64,000 bases of DNA from Desmodesmus armatus (lineage: Eukaryota > Chlorophyta > Chlorophyceae > Sphaeropleales > Scenedesmaceae). The notes beneath the pieces were generated by a model that searched no databases, was not told where the DNA came from, and saw only the letters and a list, made by a program, of their open reading frames with translations. The position numbers were made by a program, and so were the translations under genes. The stretch is taken from the NCBI GenBank assembly GCA_007449985.2, contig VIIQ02000007.1, positions 372,001 to 436,000 of the forward strand, read 5' to 3'. Shown one piece after another: positions 33,659 to 45,293 of the stretch; the stretch's first letter is position 1, and each line of letters opens with the position of its first letter.

Positions 33659-36600
33659 ATGGCTGTCGTATGGAAGTCCGTATGGCTTTTATGCCTTCTT
33701 ATGACAACATTGAGCGTTAATGCGCAGCAAAACGGCACCTCCGATCAAGGTAAAGCGCGAACCATGGCAGGCCCAGTGGGAACAGTGCGTATATGCGCTC
33801 CATGCATGAATACACAGCGCAATACAGTGTTGAGCAGCAAGTCATTCTTGACGGCGCTGATGTATTTGTGCATTCCACGCTGCTGTCCTTGCAGGTATGG
33901 CTGTCGCTCAAGGTATGGACGAAGGTGCAGCTGGTGAGGACACTGCTGGTGGACAGCAACTGTCCGAGAGCGGTTCCGGCCAAAACTGCCGTCAACAGAC
34001 AATGCCATCGACAATGCAGGTGGGTCTGCTGTGCCACGGTGCATGGCTGCATGCATGTATCCCGGTGACACCCTGCCGGCGCCGCATTCATTCACTGAAT
34101 ACTCGCATGCCGCACTTTGGCATGGCAGACTCCCTACAAAGGGGGCCAGGTCTTGCATGTGCTTGCTGCTGCTGCTGGTAGTGACAGCGTTGCGGCTTGT
34201 TTGGAGTATCCCTGGCATGAAATGCCTGCTCATCAAGCTGCCATCAGGTTAAGCTGCATGCACAGTTCGCATCCGGCCGCTGCACTCGGGTTGGTGGGGA
34301 TCCGGCAGCATCCATCCCAACAGCCAGCACATGCATTTGACATGCACTTATGCAACCTGAGGCAACCGACTGTCTTCTGCTCTCACCACCTGCATGGAGT
34401 GTTGGCACAACTCTTGCAGGCAATGATTGGCACCGGCTTTACCGATAAAGGCCTGCCTACAAAGATTGCGCCGCATTGATGACTTGGCCACCCGTCATGC
34501 ATGCCTGCCCCCTGCTTCCAAACACAACCGCTGCCACCCTGCAGGTGTTCACAGCCCTGCTAGAGCCCGTCAACACTCCAGTCGGTCAAGAGGCCGCCCA
34601 GGATGCCCCCCGAGGCACGCTGACGATGTACGTCGACTCCAAGTCTGGTCAGGCCTGGGTGACTGGGGCCGTCCACAACATCCACAACCTGACCGCCGTC
34701 ACCCTCAACGCAGTGAGTAGCATCAGAGCATGTTGTGATGCAGACCTGGCGTTGGTGTGGCGCACACAGTGTGCACCACACCGTGTGCTAATAGCTCGGT
34801 GCTGGCCAACATGTGTTGCATCATGCAGGCTGCAGAGACATCATGTTGCATGGAAGGGGATGAGCGTGATTAATAGTGATCATGATGGCAGGCTGCAGAG
34901 ACATCATGTTGCTTGGGAGGGGGATGAGCGTGATTAAAAGTGCTAAGGGAAGCTGGCTTTATGGCACACACCAAATGTGATGACCGGGCACCAAAGACAC
35001 GAGTTCAGCTTGAGGATGCAGTCAAATGGTGTTACCAGCCCGTATGACTGCTCCCAGCAGACTCGGTGTATGATCCGTGCTGTTCTGAAGGAGTGGGAGG
35101 GTGTTTTTTAATGAATGCATAGCGACTCGGTGCTGCCAGCCCTACTGTATGGCCTCAGGTGGGGGGTGTGGTAGTTCAGCATGCTAGACATGCTCACCCC
35201 TCTCAGCCAGTGGTTCGCCATCGGCGTAGTTACTTACGTACTTACAGTATGGCCTGACATCCCCCCTGTTTTGTGTTCACCTGCCCTGCAGGGCAACAGC
35301 ACCCAGGTTGGCCCTGTCCTGCTCCCTCTGCTGCCATCCACTGCAAGAGCGGCACAGTCCCCCCAGGCCCAGGACAACCAAGAAGGTTCCCAGGGTGGTC
35401 AAGGATCCATCAACCCCTTCAACCCCGCCTTGCCCTGGGTGACCAACATGGAGTTTTCCAACAGGGTCGCTCTCTCTGACCTTCTGCCCCTGACATCCAA
35501 CGCCACCCTCAACACGAGTGGCGCAGGGGCAGCATCCTCTGCTGCCGGTGCCGACAGTGGCAACGACAATGCCGACGGTGCTAGGCCCTTCAGCTATGTC
35601 GACGTGACAGAGCTGGATCGCCAGCTCAGCCGGGCTGGCCCTGTGACTGTGGTGACCGTTTTCATGGCAGACGGCACATCCAGCACATCTTTCAACATCA
35701 GCAACACCATGGGCAATGCCGGCAACCAGGGTAGGTGTATGCAGCTCCAGGCATCTTCTGCGGCTGGTGGCGTGCAGCCCTGGTCATATCACCCTGATGT
35801 GGAACAGGTGGCAACTGGTGTTGATCATCAAGTGGCTTGGTCTGGCACAGCCAAGCACAGCTGTGATCAGTATGCCAACACATTACCCTTCAGCTCTTAG
35901 CAGTATGAGCTGCACCTAGCGCGGCTAGTACTGCTAAGAGCCAACAGTGCAGTGCAGGGTGTGCCATACTATGGTTGAATCATTCGTTACGTGGGGGTTG
36001 TGAAGCGTTGACACGCGCTGTCAATGCTGTGTACACACACATGTGTGTGTTGCCTGTGTGCGCTGCTTGTCACTCTTTGTTACTCCCTCTCCCTGTAGGA
36101 GTGTCCTCACCCATCCGCCTGATGCAGGCTGGTCTGGCCTACGTCAGCGTGCACACCAGCCAGAGTGGACAGAGCCCAGAGATGCGTGGACAGCTGGTGT
36201 CCTACGGCAGAGTGATGGGCAACAGTGCTGCCATTGCAAAGTAGGTCGCCTTGGGTGGACTACATTACAAGTTGTGCTTTTCAAGGCAGGACGTTATGCT
36301 AGTAATCGCCATTCACCATTCAACAGCAACCACTGCTCTTGAGGTTCTGGACAACAACTGATCTGCTTCTATGGATTGAGCATTATAAGGCAGTGCTGGC
36401 TGGTAATAGGCAAAGTGGTGAGTAATGTGGAATGCCCAGAAGCAAGCTAAACAGTTAGCCAGCTTGACATGTCAGATAGACTGGACAAGCTGCCATGCGT
36501 GTTTCAACAGCATTCTCCAACAGCTCCACAATGTCTAACCCGGTTGTGAGTTGGCTGACTGTTGAGTTGTATCGCACCTGCTGCTGCTGCTGCTGTGCCG

Positions 36601-37843
36601 CAAATGATGTGCAGCTCGTTCCCTGACGCTTTGGCTCCCGAGGGCAATTACAACACCACAGTGTGCTCCGAGCCGGAGGCCAATACCACCAGTATGGCTT
36701 CCTCAGCTGCCAACGCCACCTCCAACTACACTGCTGGCGTGGCGCAGGAGGCTGGGACACGCGCTCAGAACCTCTTGGCCAATGCCACCTTCACCAACTT
36801 GGCTGGCCAGGCCTTCCCTGCCGTCCGCACAGCCATGAATCAGTTGACCTCCTCAGGGCGTAACTTGGACAACAGCTACGCCACGTTCACTGCTGTTGGT
36901 CAGGCTGCAGAGGATGCCGTCAAAAACAACGGGAACGTGAACTCGGGACGGCGCCTGCTGCAGAACGGCAGCACCAGTGGCAACGTCGGCGGCAGTGGCA
37001 TGGGCAAGCCTGCCATCACTGTCTTTGCGCCTTCAGACCAGGCCATCCAGACATACTTGCAGCAGCAGGGTTTGACCCAGCAACAGTTGCTGGGCAACAA
37101 GGAGCAACTGGTGGAGCTGATCTCCTACCACATTGTGCCATTGCAGGCCCTCTCCACTCGGTACTTAGCCTCCCGCTCCAGGGGGAGGGTGCAGACCCTG
37201 CTGCCCAACAACTCCCTGGCCTTCACGGCCATGAACATTACAGTTGCTGGCAACCCTTCGAGTGTGGTTCTGCTGCAGGATGCTATCGGCAGTGCGAGTG
37301 TTTATGACCTGGACTTCAATGATGGCAGGGTGAGTGAACCTTGGACTTGTTTGGGGGGTGGGGGTGACCAGCTAGTAATGCTCGACTGTTCTGCCTACCT
37401 TGAGGTATGCCAGTGGTGCAGCCAGCTTGTGTGGCCCACAGATAAAGTTTATCCCTACAGCATATTCCTAACGACACTCGTAATAGCCTATCAATTAGTA
37501 ATCGCAGGCGAAAAGTAATCGCAGGCGGATAAGTGATGCAAGTGCAGTGCTGCTAGTGCAGCTGGCAGATGTTGTACCTGTCTGCACCCATTACGTCATG
37601 TGATACACCTTGTTGCGACTGCCTCCCTTTTTCCTCTTGCTTGTGCATGCACAGGTTTGGGTTCACGGCGTGGACAGGGTGTTGGTCCCGGTGACACGCG
37701 CCAACAACACACAGAATGTTGGCAATGCTGGCAATGATGGCAATGATGGCAATGATGGCAATGCTGGCAAAGCTGACAGTGCTGGAATGAATGGGGGCAA
37801 CAGGCGTCTGTCCATGATGCCACACCGCGGACACCTGATGTAA
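33659..37843 (+). CDS. Secreted CHRD-fasciclin (FAS1) protein, unit C
   Basis: Exons 33659-33749, 33895-34019, 34545-34712, 35292-35730, 36099-36240, 36615-37329 and 37655-37843 give 622 aa. The encoded protein appears identical to that of unit B; I noticed only silent or intronic changes. Domain order is signal peptide, CHRD, linker, FAS1, Gly-Asn-Asp tail. The TATATG sequence upstream of copies B and D is TATCTG here, so expression may differ. Confidence 0.9.
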
Positions 37844-38532
37844 ATACGCCATTGGTGGCCTGTTTTATGGTCTTGCTTCCAAGACCACGCAGCCTGTTGC
37901 AACTTGCATGGCACTAGTAGTGCCGTACTGAGCAACCATTTTGATCAGCTCTTCTGCGAGGGCAGCACCTGTGTGCTCATCTTGTGCCCAGCCAGTAGGA
38001 CTTGTCCGAGTAGCTGCATTTGCCTTTGCATCGTACATGGGCGTTGTATTGTATCTATGCTATGCTTGTGCAGTGCTTGGCTGAGAAGCTAACAGGCATG
38101 CTCAATGATACGTCGTGTGGGCATGATTTTGGCTCAATAATGACATGCCATGTGCACATGAAGTGGACGTCTTGGGTGTGAGCATTGTAGTTGTAGTCGT
38201 GATTGTTGTGGTTTGCGACATGGTATTGTGCTTGCATACCAGTATGTGTGCCGTACTGAATGAATTGTCACTCATAGGCTATGTCATCCGGCTCTTCTGC
38301 GTGGGCAGTACCGTATTGTTCATTTTGTGCCTGACCAATGTTGGTGTGGAATTTGATTGGTGAAGTTGCATGGTACATGGTCGATGCAGTTAGGTCTATG
38401 CTTGTGCAGCATTTGATTTATCAGCATTTGGTTGATTAGAGATGTATGGAGCATGGGTGGTGAAGTTGTGATGTGGTGGTGCAGCGTGCAACTACTCAGG
38501 AGGAGTGTGCAATGACATGCCTGTGATAATGG

Positions 38533-39580
38533 GGGAGTATGTTACATGGACATTTTCGCCAAACAACAATGGCATTGCCCACCAGGATCGAGCCAGGAAC
38601 CTCATAAGTTGTCTCCCCTGCGGTGGTTTGCACCACCTACACCGGGTTGACCAAGAAGGCAGAACCACCAGAATTGCAGCAAGTGCCAGCCATGCTAGGA
38701 ACCTATTGTGTGCAGAGATGAGGGCAGGCAACTATACCAGTGTGGACACAAGAAACAGAACAAAGTCAGTCAAATACCCATAGTAAGGCCAAGCAAGCGT
38801 GCTCTGCGCACTTTCATTTTGTACAAAGTGTGTGCCAGGGCCGACTGTTCGGCATGTTGAAACACAGTAGCAACACAATCTTGGTCACCCACTGGACTGA
38901 AGCCGGGTCAGCAAAGGCTGGGCAGGCGGTGCGCAGATCATCATACACGGGACATTCAAGAATGAAGTGCTTTAGATCTTCACATTGTTGCTGGTGCCAG
39001 TACGGGCCAGCACAGCAGCGCGGTTGGCCAGCGAAGCGTCCTGACCAGAGCACAAACGACAGATGCGATCCGCCCTTGGGACAGACTCCCTACGCTTGCG
39101 ACCCTGCTCAATTTCAAGATGTGCAGAGCCAACACGCAACTGCGCCAGGTTTTGTGCCACGTTGAAAGACAAGCACAACTTCATATGCGGGGCTGCATGG
39201 TCTCTAGAGAAAGGATCAAAGCCAGGGTCAAGAGGGTATACCCATGCATGGTGTGTAAGCCTGTGAATGCCGGCAGACGGTGCAGTGCGAGGGCTGCCTT
39301 CTGTAAGACCCTGCCACCTATCACGGAACAGGCCAGCCAAGGCAGCCTGCACAGCTGACTCCTGCCACCGCTGCTGCAACACCCACTCCAAAGGCTGCTG
39401 CCGCCAGCTACTATCAAGGAGCTGCAAGCCAGACATAGTGTGCAACACACCATACGACCAGCAACGCTGACAGCCATCCAAGGCCAACATAACGTCCTCG
39501 CGCCACACACAACTGGCCAGTGACCTGGGCTCCTCATCACGCGAATCCGACAGCTTGGTCCACCACCGCGCAATGGATAA
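38533..39580 (-). mobile_element. 5'-truncated non-LTR retrotransposon (LINE) fragment
   Basis: The 1,048-bp insertion is flanked by ATAATGG target duplications (38526-38532 and 39581-39587) and is absent from units A and B, which have the single site. The minus strand encodes the region downstream of a LINE reverse transcriptase: LRVGSAHLEIEQGRKRRESV, ADRICRLC, then in another frame CEDLKHFILECPVYDDLR. The LRxGSHxLxIExGR and CxxC...HFxxxCPxY pattern is the conserved C-terminal part of L1/Tad-like elements. A frameshift between CRLCSGQ and the CEDLKHF block shows the copy is dead. No poly-A tail is seen at the 3' side (38533). Confidence 0.85.
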
Positions 39581-40401
39581 ATAATGGATATTGGGTGTGC
39601 ATTGTTGTTGTGGTAAATGTAATCTTGAGTTGTACACGTCAAGGTTGGATAATTTGTGATTGTGCATGGAAATAAAGGTTACTTTGCTCACATTCCTGCC
39701 GCTACTCACCAATGCCACACAAAGTGCCCAAAATGCAGTCAAAAACTTGTCAGTACAGTGCCTACTAATGCCTCTGGATTTGTCTGTAGAAATGTCAACC
39801 ATACGATACCACCACAGTGTAAGCAATTGCTGCACATGTATTGATGCTTCCTGTGCATCATAACCAATCATTGCAGCACAACTGTCTTACAAACTCCCTG
39901 ACTGCCAGCTGCATACATGTGTAGTTGCAAGAATTGTACCAGCACAATCTAGCAATCATTGATTACCACCTCACTCCTGCAAACCTACCAATCCGTTTGG
40001 TAGTGTTTTTGAAGATGCGCATACACATCACACCAACATGTACACACACATGCACAACAGCTGATGTGTGCGGGCAACCTGTACACCAAACCTTGCTCTG
40101 GCAGATATCTCACTGGTGCATACGTCAACCAGCAATGCAACACTCACACGTCACCACGCCAACAGCAGCAGTGCACTGCACAACTTGGCATGGTCGATAA
40201 TCCCAGCAGCACCAAGCCGCACTGTGCTGGCCCAATGCCACCAACACTCACTGTATGCACCCTAAGGCCAACGTCGTTCACACACACGCCCTACAGCAGC
40301 AGGCAGCCTCCCTCGCTTTCAGGTTGAGGCCACCTCACACGCGCAGACATGGGGCCTCCTTGACTTGCTGAAGTAAACTTCAAGGGAAGTGAAGATGAAG
40401 C

Positions 40402-42263
40402 TCACAGCACCACGGGTGCTTCAGTGGTGCACGTGGCAAACAGCAGTGCAGCGCTAACATTGAGCCCAGCAAACAGCAGGCACACGCTGCTGCAGGCCCC
40501 TGTTGCCTCCAGCACCATGCCTGTCAGCAGGTTGCCTGCAATGCCTGCCGCTATGCTGACACTGTTGGTGATGCCAAACACCACACCCGCGTTGCCCTTG
40601 GACACGTCCTGCAGGTAGGAGTGGAACCCTGACGCACTAAAACTGGGGGTGGAAAGGGGGGAAAAGGCAGGGTGGAAGGACAGGGCGGGCAGCAGTGGAG
40701 CTCAGCTAAGATAGCAAGGCCAAGGTCGAAGTGGAAGCTGTGGTGGGGAGGGTGGTGGTGGTGGTGGTGGGTGGGCGCGGGTCAAACCAGCAGGGGGGGT
40801 AGGATGACAGCAGGGCATGGCACCCTTACACACTGGAGACTCAAAGAACCCAAGTGAGAGCAAGTGCAGCAAGCGCTGTGCGCAGCATGCCTTCATGCTG
40901 GTGTGCATCACAAAGGTGCATCCAATGGCGCAGCTGCAATTTTTGTCCCATGCGCACTCAGTGACTCACCAGGCCTTCGGGGAAACCCCAGGAAGCAGCG
41001 TGTTGCTGCCTGCAAACACACGCCAGCAACCTGCAGCTGCGACAACAACCAGCTGACTGAAACACTGTCCTGCCCCGCCCATCTTGTTCCAGAGAGCTGG
41101 TCAGCCAGGCGTCCAGCAGGCAGCTGACCCAGCAGGTACGTGAACAGAGTGGCAGCCTGGCGCAGCATGGCACAGCACAGCATGGCACAACACAGCATGT
41201 CACAGTACAGCATGGCACAACACAGCATGTCACAGTACAGCATGGCACAGCACAGATCAACTAGTCAGCACATCCCCAAAGGCCAAAACCCCGCCTGCAT
41301 CCCCTTCCGAGCCCCTCCCTGCATCACAATTCAACGCATACGCATTTTGCTCATAGTCCTGAGCGGTGTCCCCCTCCCCGCCTTGTTATAGCCTATAGCA
41401 GAACATCACGATACCCCATTCTGTCACCCTGACGTGCGTATCCCTCGCCATGTTACACCCCCCCCCCTCACCTGTATAGCTCCTGCCTGTGATGGCGTGA
41501 GGCTGGGGCTGCTGCTGATCTGGGGCAGCAGCACACTGAAGGTGTTGCGGTGGATGTTGTACAAACGCAGCGAACTGGACAGCACACAGCAGCAGCACAA
41601 CAGGAGGCACAGGACAGCCTCAACAGCTCCTCCAAACACAAGCAGACACATCAGCCAACATTCTGCTGCTGCATGAACTAGCTTATGGAGTTGCAATTGG
41701 GTGGCTCTGCCCTGCAGCCACCATCCACTGCTTTGGGTTGTCCTCAACATATCTTAGGGGGCACCCTCATGAGCCCCTGGCTCGCTGGCTAGTGCTGAGG
41801 TTGGGACCCTGTCCCCAAGATACTTTACTGTACTGTACTGTATACTGAAGCTCGGCAGTGCAGCTGCCTGTGTTGGAGAATCAAACACCCAAGCTGCTGA
41901 CTGACTGTTCACAAACTGCAATCTCTGCTGCGGCTGCAGCTGCTACAGGCATTCCTGCCAGTGGTCTTGGTGCCACGCCAGCAGGGACTGCTGCAGCCCT
42001 GTTCTAACCAGCAGCATGCGGCAGTTCGAATGCTTTGAGTCCTGCACCAGTGAAACTCACACAGCACCCCTCCATGCCTGCAACACAACGCACAGCACCG
42101 ACAACACAGCAGTAGCAACCACAGCAGTGATGACCAGTGCCAGCAGAGTTTGTGTAGTACCTGTGCCACGACCCCCCAAACAAACTTTGCCCATTTCGCT
42201 GCGGATACATTGTCTTTGCTGCTGGGCCTGTACATGCTGGCCATTAAGCATGCAGCAGCTTTA
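40402..42263 (-). pseudogene. SLC17-like MFS transporter with its middle deleted (unit C)
   Basis: Same structure as the unit B copy: last exon 40402-40636, helix 2 piece near 41085-41145, helix 1 piece ending at a donor near 41471, possible first exon near 42244. The same central region is missing, so the deletion preceded the B/C duplication. Minor length changes in a GGT run (40740-40780) and a C run (41457-41468) distinguish it from B. Confidence 0.65.
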
Positions 42264-42372
42264 ACACGTGGCCTTCCTAATTAGGGATCAACAGCTGCTG
42301 TGCAGGCTGGAGAGGTTGGTGGCTGCACATGCAGTACTGCTAGTGTGTCACAGCCAGCAAGGTAGCGGCACA

Positions 42373-43310
42373 TGCTGCCTATGTCACTTCACGCGAGGGG
42401 GTGGGAATTTCAAATCTAGATCAGGATCTGAGTGCAACTTGGATCGCTGAGGATTTCAAACCGCCCTAGTCAAGCGTTGATTGATTCGATTATGAATTTG
42501 ACTAATGCGTTTGCTAGGGAACTGTGCCTCATCAACTCCCGTCACCGCCAGTCCCCACAGTGACTCATGGTTACAACGTCTGACGCCAAGTGGACGTGGA
42601 GGACCTGTCTGACTGTATAGGTGAACCACGACTTATTTCAAGCGTCTGATATACGCCGTCAGTCGCAGATCAGCCATTCGTGCCTCTTACCACGTGGTGC
42701 ACCAGCATTGTATATGCTATTTGAGCCGCGTCGCAGTACAGACCGGTGATCATGGCTGTCGTATGGAAGTCCGTATGGCTTTTATGCCTTCTTATGACAA
42801 CATTGAGCGTTAATGCGCAGCAAAACGGCACCTCCGATCAAGGTAAAGCGCGAACCATGGCAGGCCCAGTGGGAACAGTGCGTATATGCGCTCCATGCAT
42901 GAATACACAGCGCAATACAGTGTTGAGCAGCAAGTCATTCTTGACGGCGCTGATGTATTTGTGCATTCCACGCTGCTGTCCTTGCAGGTATGGCTGTCGC
43001 TCAAGGTATGGACTGCAGCTGGTGAGCACTGCTGGTGGACAGCAACTGTCCTGAGCGGTTCCGGCCAAAACTGCCGTCAAACAATGCCATCACAATGCAG
43101 GTGGGTCTGCTGTGACACGGTGCATGGCTGCATGCAGGAGTGGAACCCTGCATTCACTAATGCCATGTTGAGGCAGTGCCCCAGCTGCTGGACTTCAAGT
43201 TTTGCCATGCTGCTCAAGTCCAGAAAAGCTTGTTTGTTCCCTGCTGTGCCTTGGGATGCCACAGGTTAAGCACCATGCTTCCTATCCGGCAGCTGCACAT
43301 CAGGTTGACG
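42373..43310. repeat. Array unit D (truncated, decayed)
   Basis: Begins with the same ctgcctatgtcacttcacgcg start as B and C. It stays close to them through the promoter and exon 1, then accumulates deletions in exon 2. Weak similarity continues in the intron (gccacaggttaagc at about 43258 versus gccatcaggttaagc in B). Nothing resembling exons 3-7 follows. Confidence 0.8.
42752..43104 (+). pseudogene. CHRD-fasciclin gene 5' stub, unit D
   Basis: Exon 1 (42752-42842) is intact and encodes the same signal peptide. Exon 2 starts at about 42988 after a GCAG acceptor but has several small deletions relative to copy B (GGTATGGAC then TGCAGCTGG, then GAGCACTGC) that shift the frame. The CHRD and FAS1 exons are missing. 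This is the right-hand edge of the tandem array and cannot make the full protein. Confidence 0.85.
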
Positions 43311-43684
43311 GGGACATGCAATGAACACCCAGCATACCTTGGCATGCAGGAGAAACCTGAGCACACATTTTATTCTCTGACAGCGTGACTGTTACACTGT
43401 CATGAGGCATTTGAAAACATCTGCACAACTGCCCTGCTGGCCGTGGCCTCGCAGATTTTCAACACACATCATGCTTCCTTGCTTTCACATCATGGCTTCT
43501 GAGCGACGGACTTGCCGTCGCATGCAGCAACTCAGCAACGCAAAATACTAACAACTATGCAATTGGCTCCCTGAATGGTCAGATCCGTCATTTTCTTTGT
43601 TCAATCATGCACTTGCCAGCTGACACAGCCAGGCAGACAGCAGGTCACCACCTCCTGGTAGTGATGGCTGCAAGCCCAGTGGGT

Positions 43685-44107
43685 CTAGGGCTTGGTCGGG
43701 CCCCTCCCGCCTGTAGCCCCTCCCGAGCCTCCACCACCCCTACAATAACCAAAGCCAGACTGACAGCCGCCTCCGCAGTGGTCTGAAGTCACTCCGCAGA
43801 AATCTGCATTAGAATGAGGTGAGTCAACAGTGTGTCAGTGACAGCAGGAAGAGCTGGGAAGATGCTGTGCCACAGTGCAATGATTGCAGTGATGCTGCAA
43901 AGGCCATTGCTGATGCTTTTGTTGTGTATTGTCAGTTGCATTAGTGTTCTCACCATACTGGGAGCAGCATTGGGGATTAGGGCAGCAGCGACCGTTTGAG
44001 GCGCCACATGGACCTCCAGGCTGAGTCTCGGGGCACTGTGCCGCAGCAGCAATGCATATGGCTGCCAGTGCAGCCAAGACGATCACTGTCTTGGCAGCGA
44101 AGCGCAT
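43685..44107 (-). CDS. Small secreted hevein-type chitin-binding protein
   Basis: Two exons, 43954-44107 and 43685-43803, join in phase to 90 aa. A signal peptide (FAAKTVIVLAALAAICIAAA, then AQ) is followed by one hevein/chitin-binding type 1 domain: GGPCGASNGRCCPNPQCCSQ, YDFCGVTSDHCGGGCQ and SGFGYC. The cysteine spacing and the SxFGYC-like end fit the family. A short Gly-rich tail (RGGGGSGGATGGRGPTKP) ends the protein. The expected role is binding N-acetylglucosamine polymers at or outside the cell surface, perhaps in defence against fungi or in wall structure. No catalytic domain is attached. A TGTAA on the minus strand near 43391-43395 could be its polyadenylation signal. Confidence 0.85.
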
Positions 44108-45293
44108 TTTGCAACTTGGCGACAATTGACAGGCGGAATGGGCTTTCGATGCTGTAATACCCTTGCCACTGGCGTCTGGCTTCTGGCACGCGTGGATGCC
44201 TGTGCACGATATTATGGGTGGTGCAATGACTGTCTTGTACTTGTAACGTGACGGCCCACGAAAGCAGTTGTACATTTCGTGGTCGGTCGCAGGTTGAATC
44301 ACTTGGCCTGCGCGAGAGCGTCAGCACGGACGCTGTACATTGGAAACCTTGGGGAAACTTGCGGGGCTTTGCTACCTAGCCACAACAATTATTGGCAAGC
44401 CGCTCTCCAAACCAGGTGGTGCCACCTATAGCTATGCTGGCACCCCAATCTGACGCTGGAGGTGTGTGCGGATAGTTGTGTCTGCTCCAGAGGAGAAGGA
44501 AGAGAGGGAATTATATTATGGAAGTTTGGCGGAGACAGGGACCGGGGTTAGGGGACATGCTGAGTGTACGGTGGATGCTCGAGAGGTACATGATTTTCTG
44601 AATACTTCAGGTGTATCGACCATGTCGCAAAGTACTCATATGGCACGTTTTGTTGTGGCATATCGTCGGGGTTTGCTCATGCGCGATCAGCGGATGCTAT
44701 CAACGTCGGCTTCGCAAGTCGGCATGTTTCAAGGAACAAATAGCGAGCGCCAATGACGCGAACGTACCACAATTTGTTCCATTCCGGAACAGAAACCCAA
44801 TGATTCAACTCGTTGGCCTTCCAGCAGCCACTCCTTGGAGGATGGCCGACAAACGAGGCCGAGGCTGACACAATGTTTCGTTACCTGCATAGGTGGAATT
44901 CTTTTGATCAGCGATTCCTTTGACCTCCCCACAAGCCTTTTGATGAACCACCTTCATATCACATCGATCGATCGATCACTCGCAACACCTCAGACTCGAC
45001 CTTACAGTCATGGTGGCTGCGCACTGCCCTGAAAGGTAGGTGTGCGGAGCTGGAAGAGGCTTCGGCAGTAACCACAAACTGCTTGCAAACAGCCACTGAC
45101 GTGCTGTGGGCTCAGCCATCACCTGAAGCGGAGTCTCACCAGGGGTTGGTGCTGACAGAGCTCGGCTGGCAGCATTGCCATGCATGGGGTGCAATCTTGG
45201 CATTGCAAGCATCAAGTCATGTGTTGCTGGCAGGCTGCCATGATGACAGGTGGTGAGGTATAGGCCATTATGTAACCCCTTGGCCAATGTGGC
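44108..45293. other. Divergent intergenic region
   Basis: Lies between the hevein gene (-) and the beta-helix gene (+). No supported coding sequence; a frame at 44466-44756 (+) has ordinary-looking composition but no motif I recognise. Contains a GATCGATCGATCGATC run near 44966 and a GGCCCTATA-type repeat near 45300-45340. Confidence 0.4.

Larger units (their letters stand above)
33281..42372. repeat. Array unit C
   Basis: Same content as B plus a retrotransposon insertion of 1,048 bp with a 7-bp target duplication, giving about 9.09 kb. Apart from that it is almost identical to B, so either the duplication is very recent or the copies are being homogenised. Confidence 0.92.

Noticed and set aside
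38972..39871. A single 299-residue minus-strand frame
   Set aside because: It joins flanking array sequence to the inserted LINE fragment across the target-site duplication, so it is a chimera created by insertion, not a gene.
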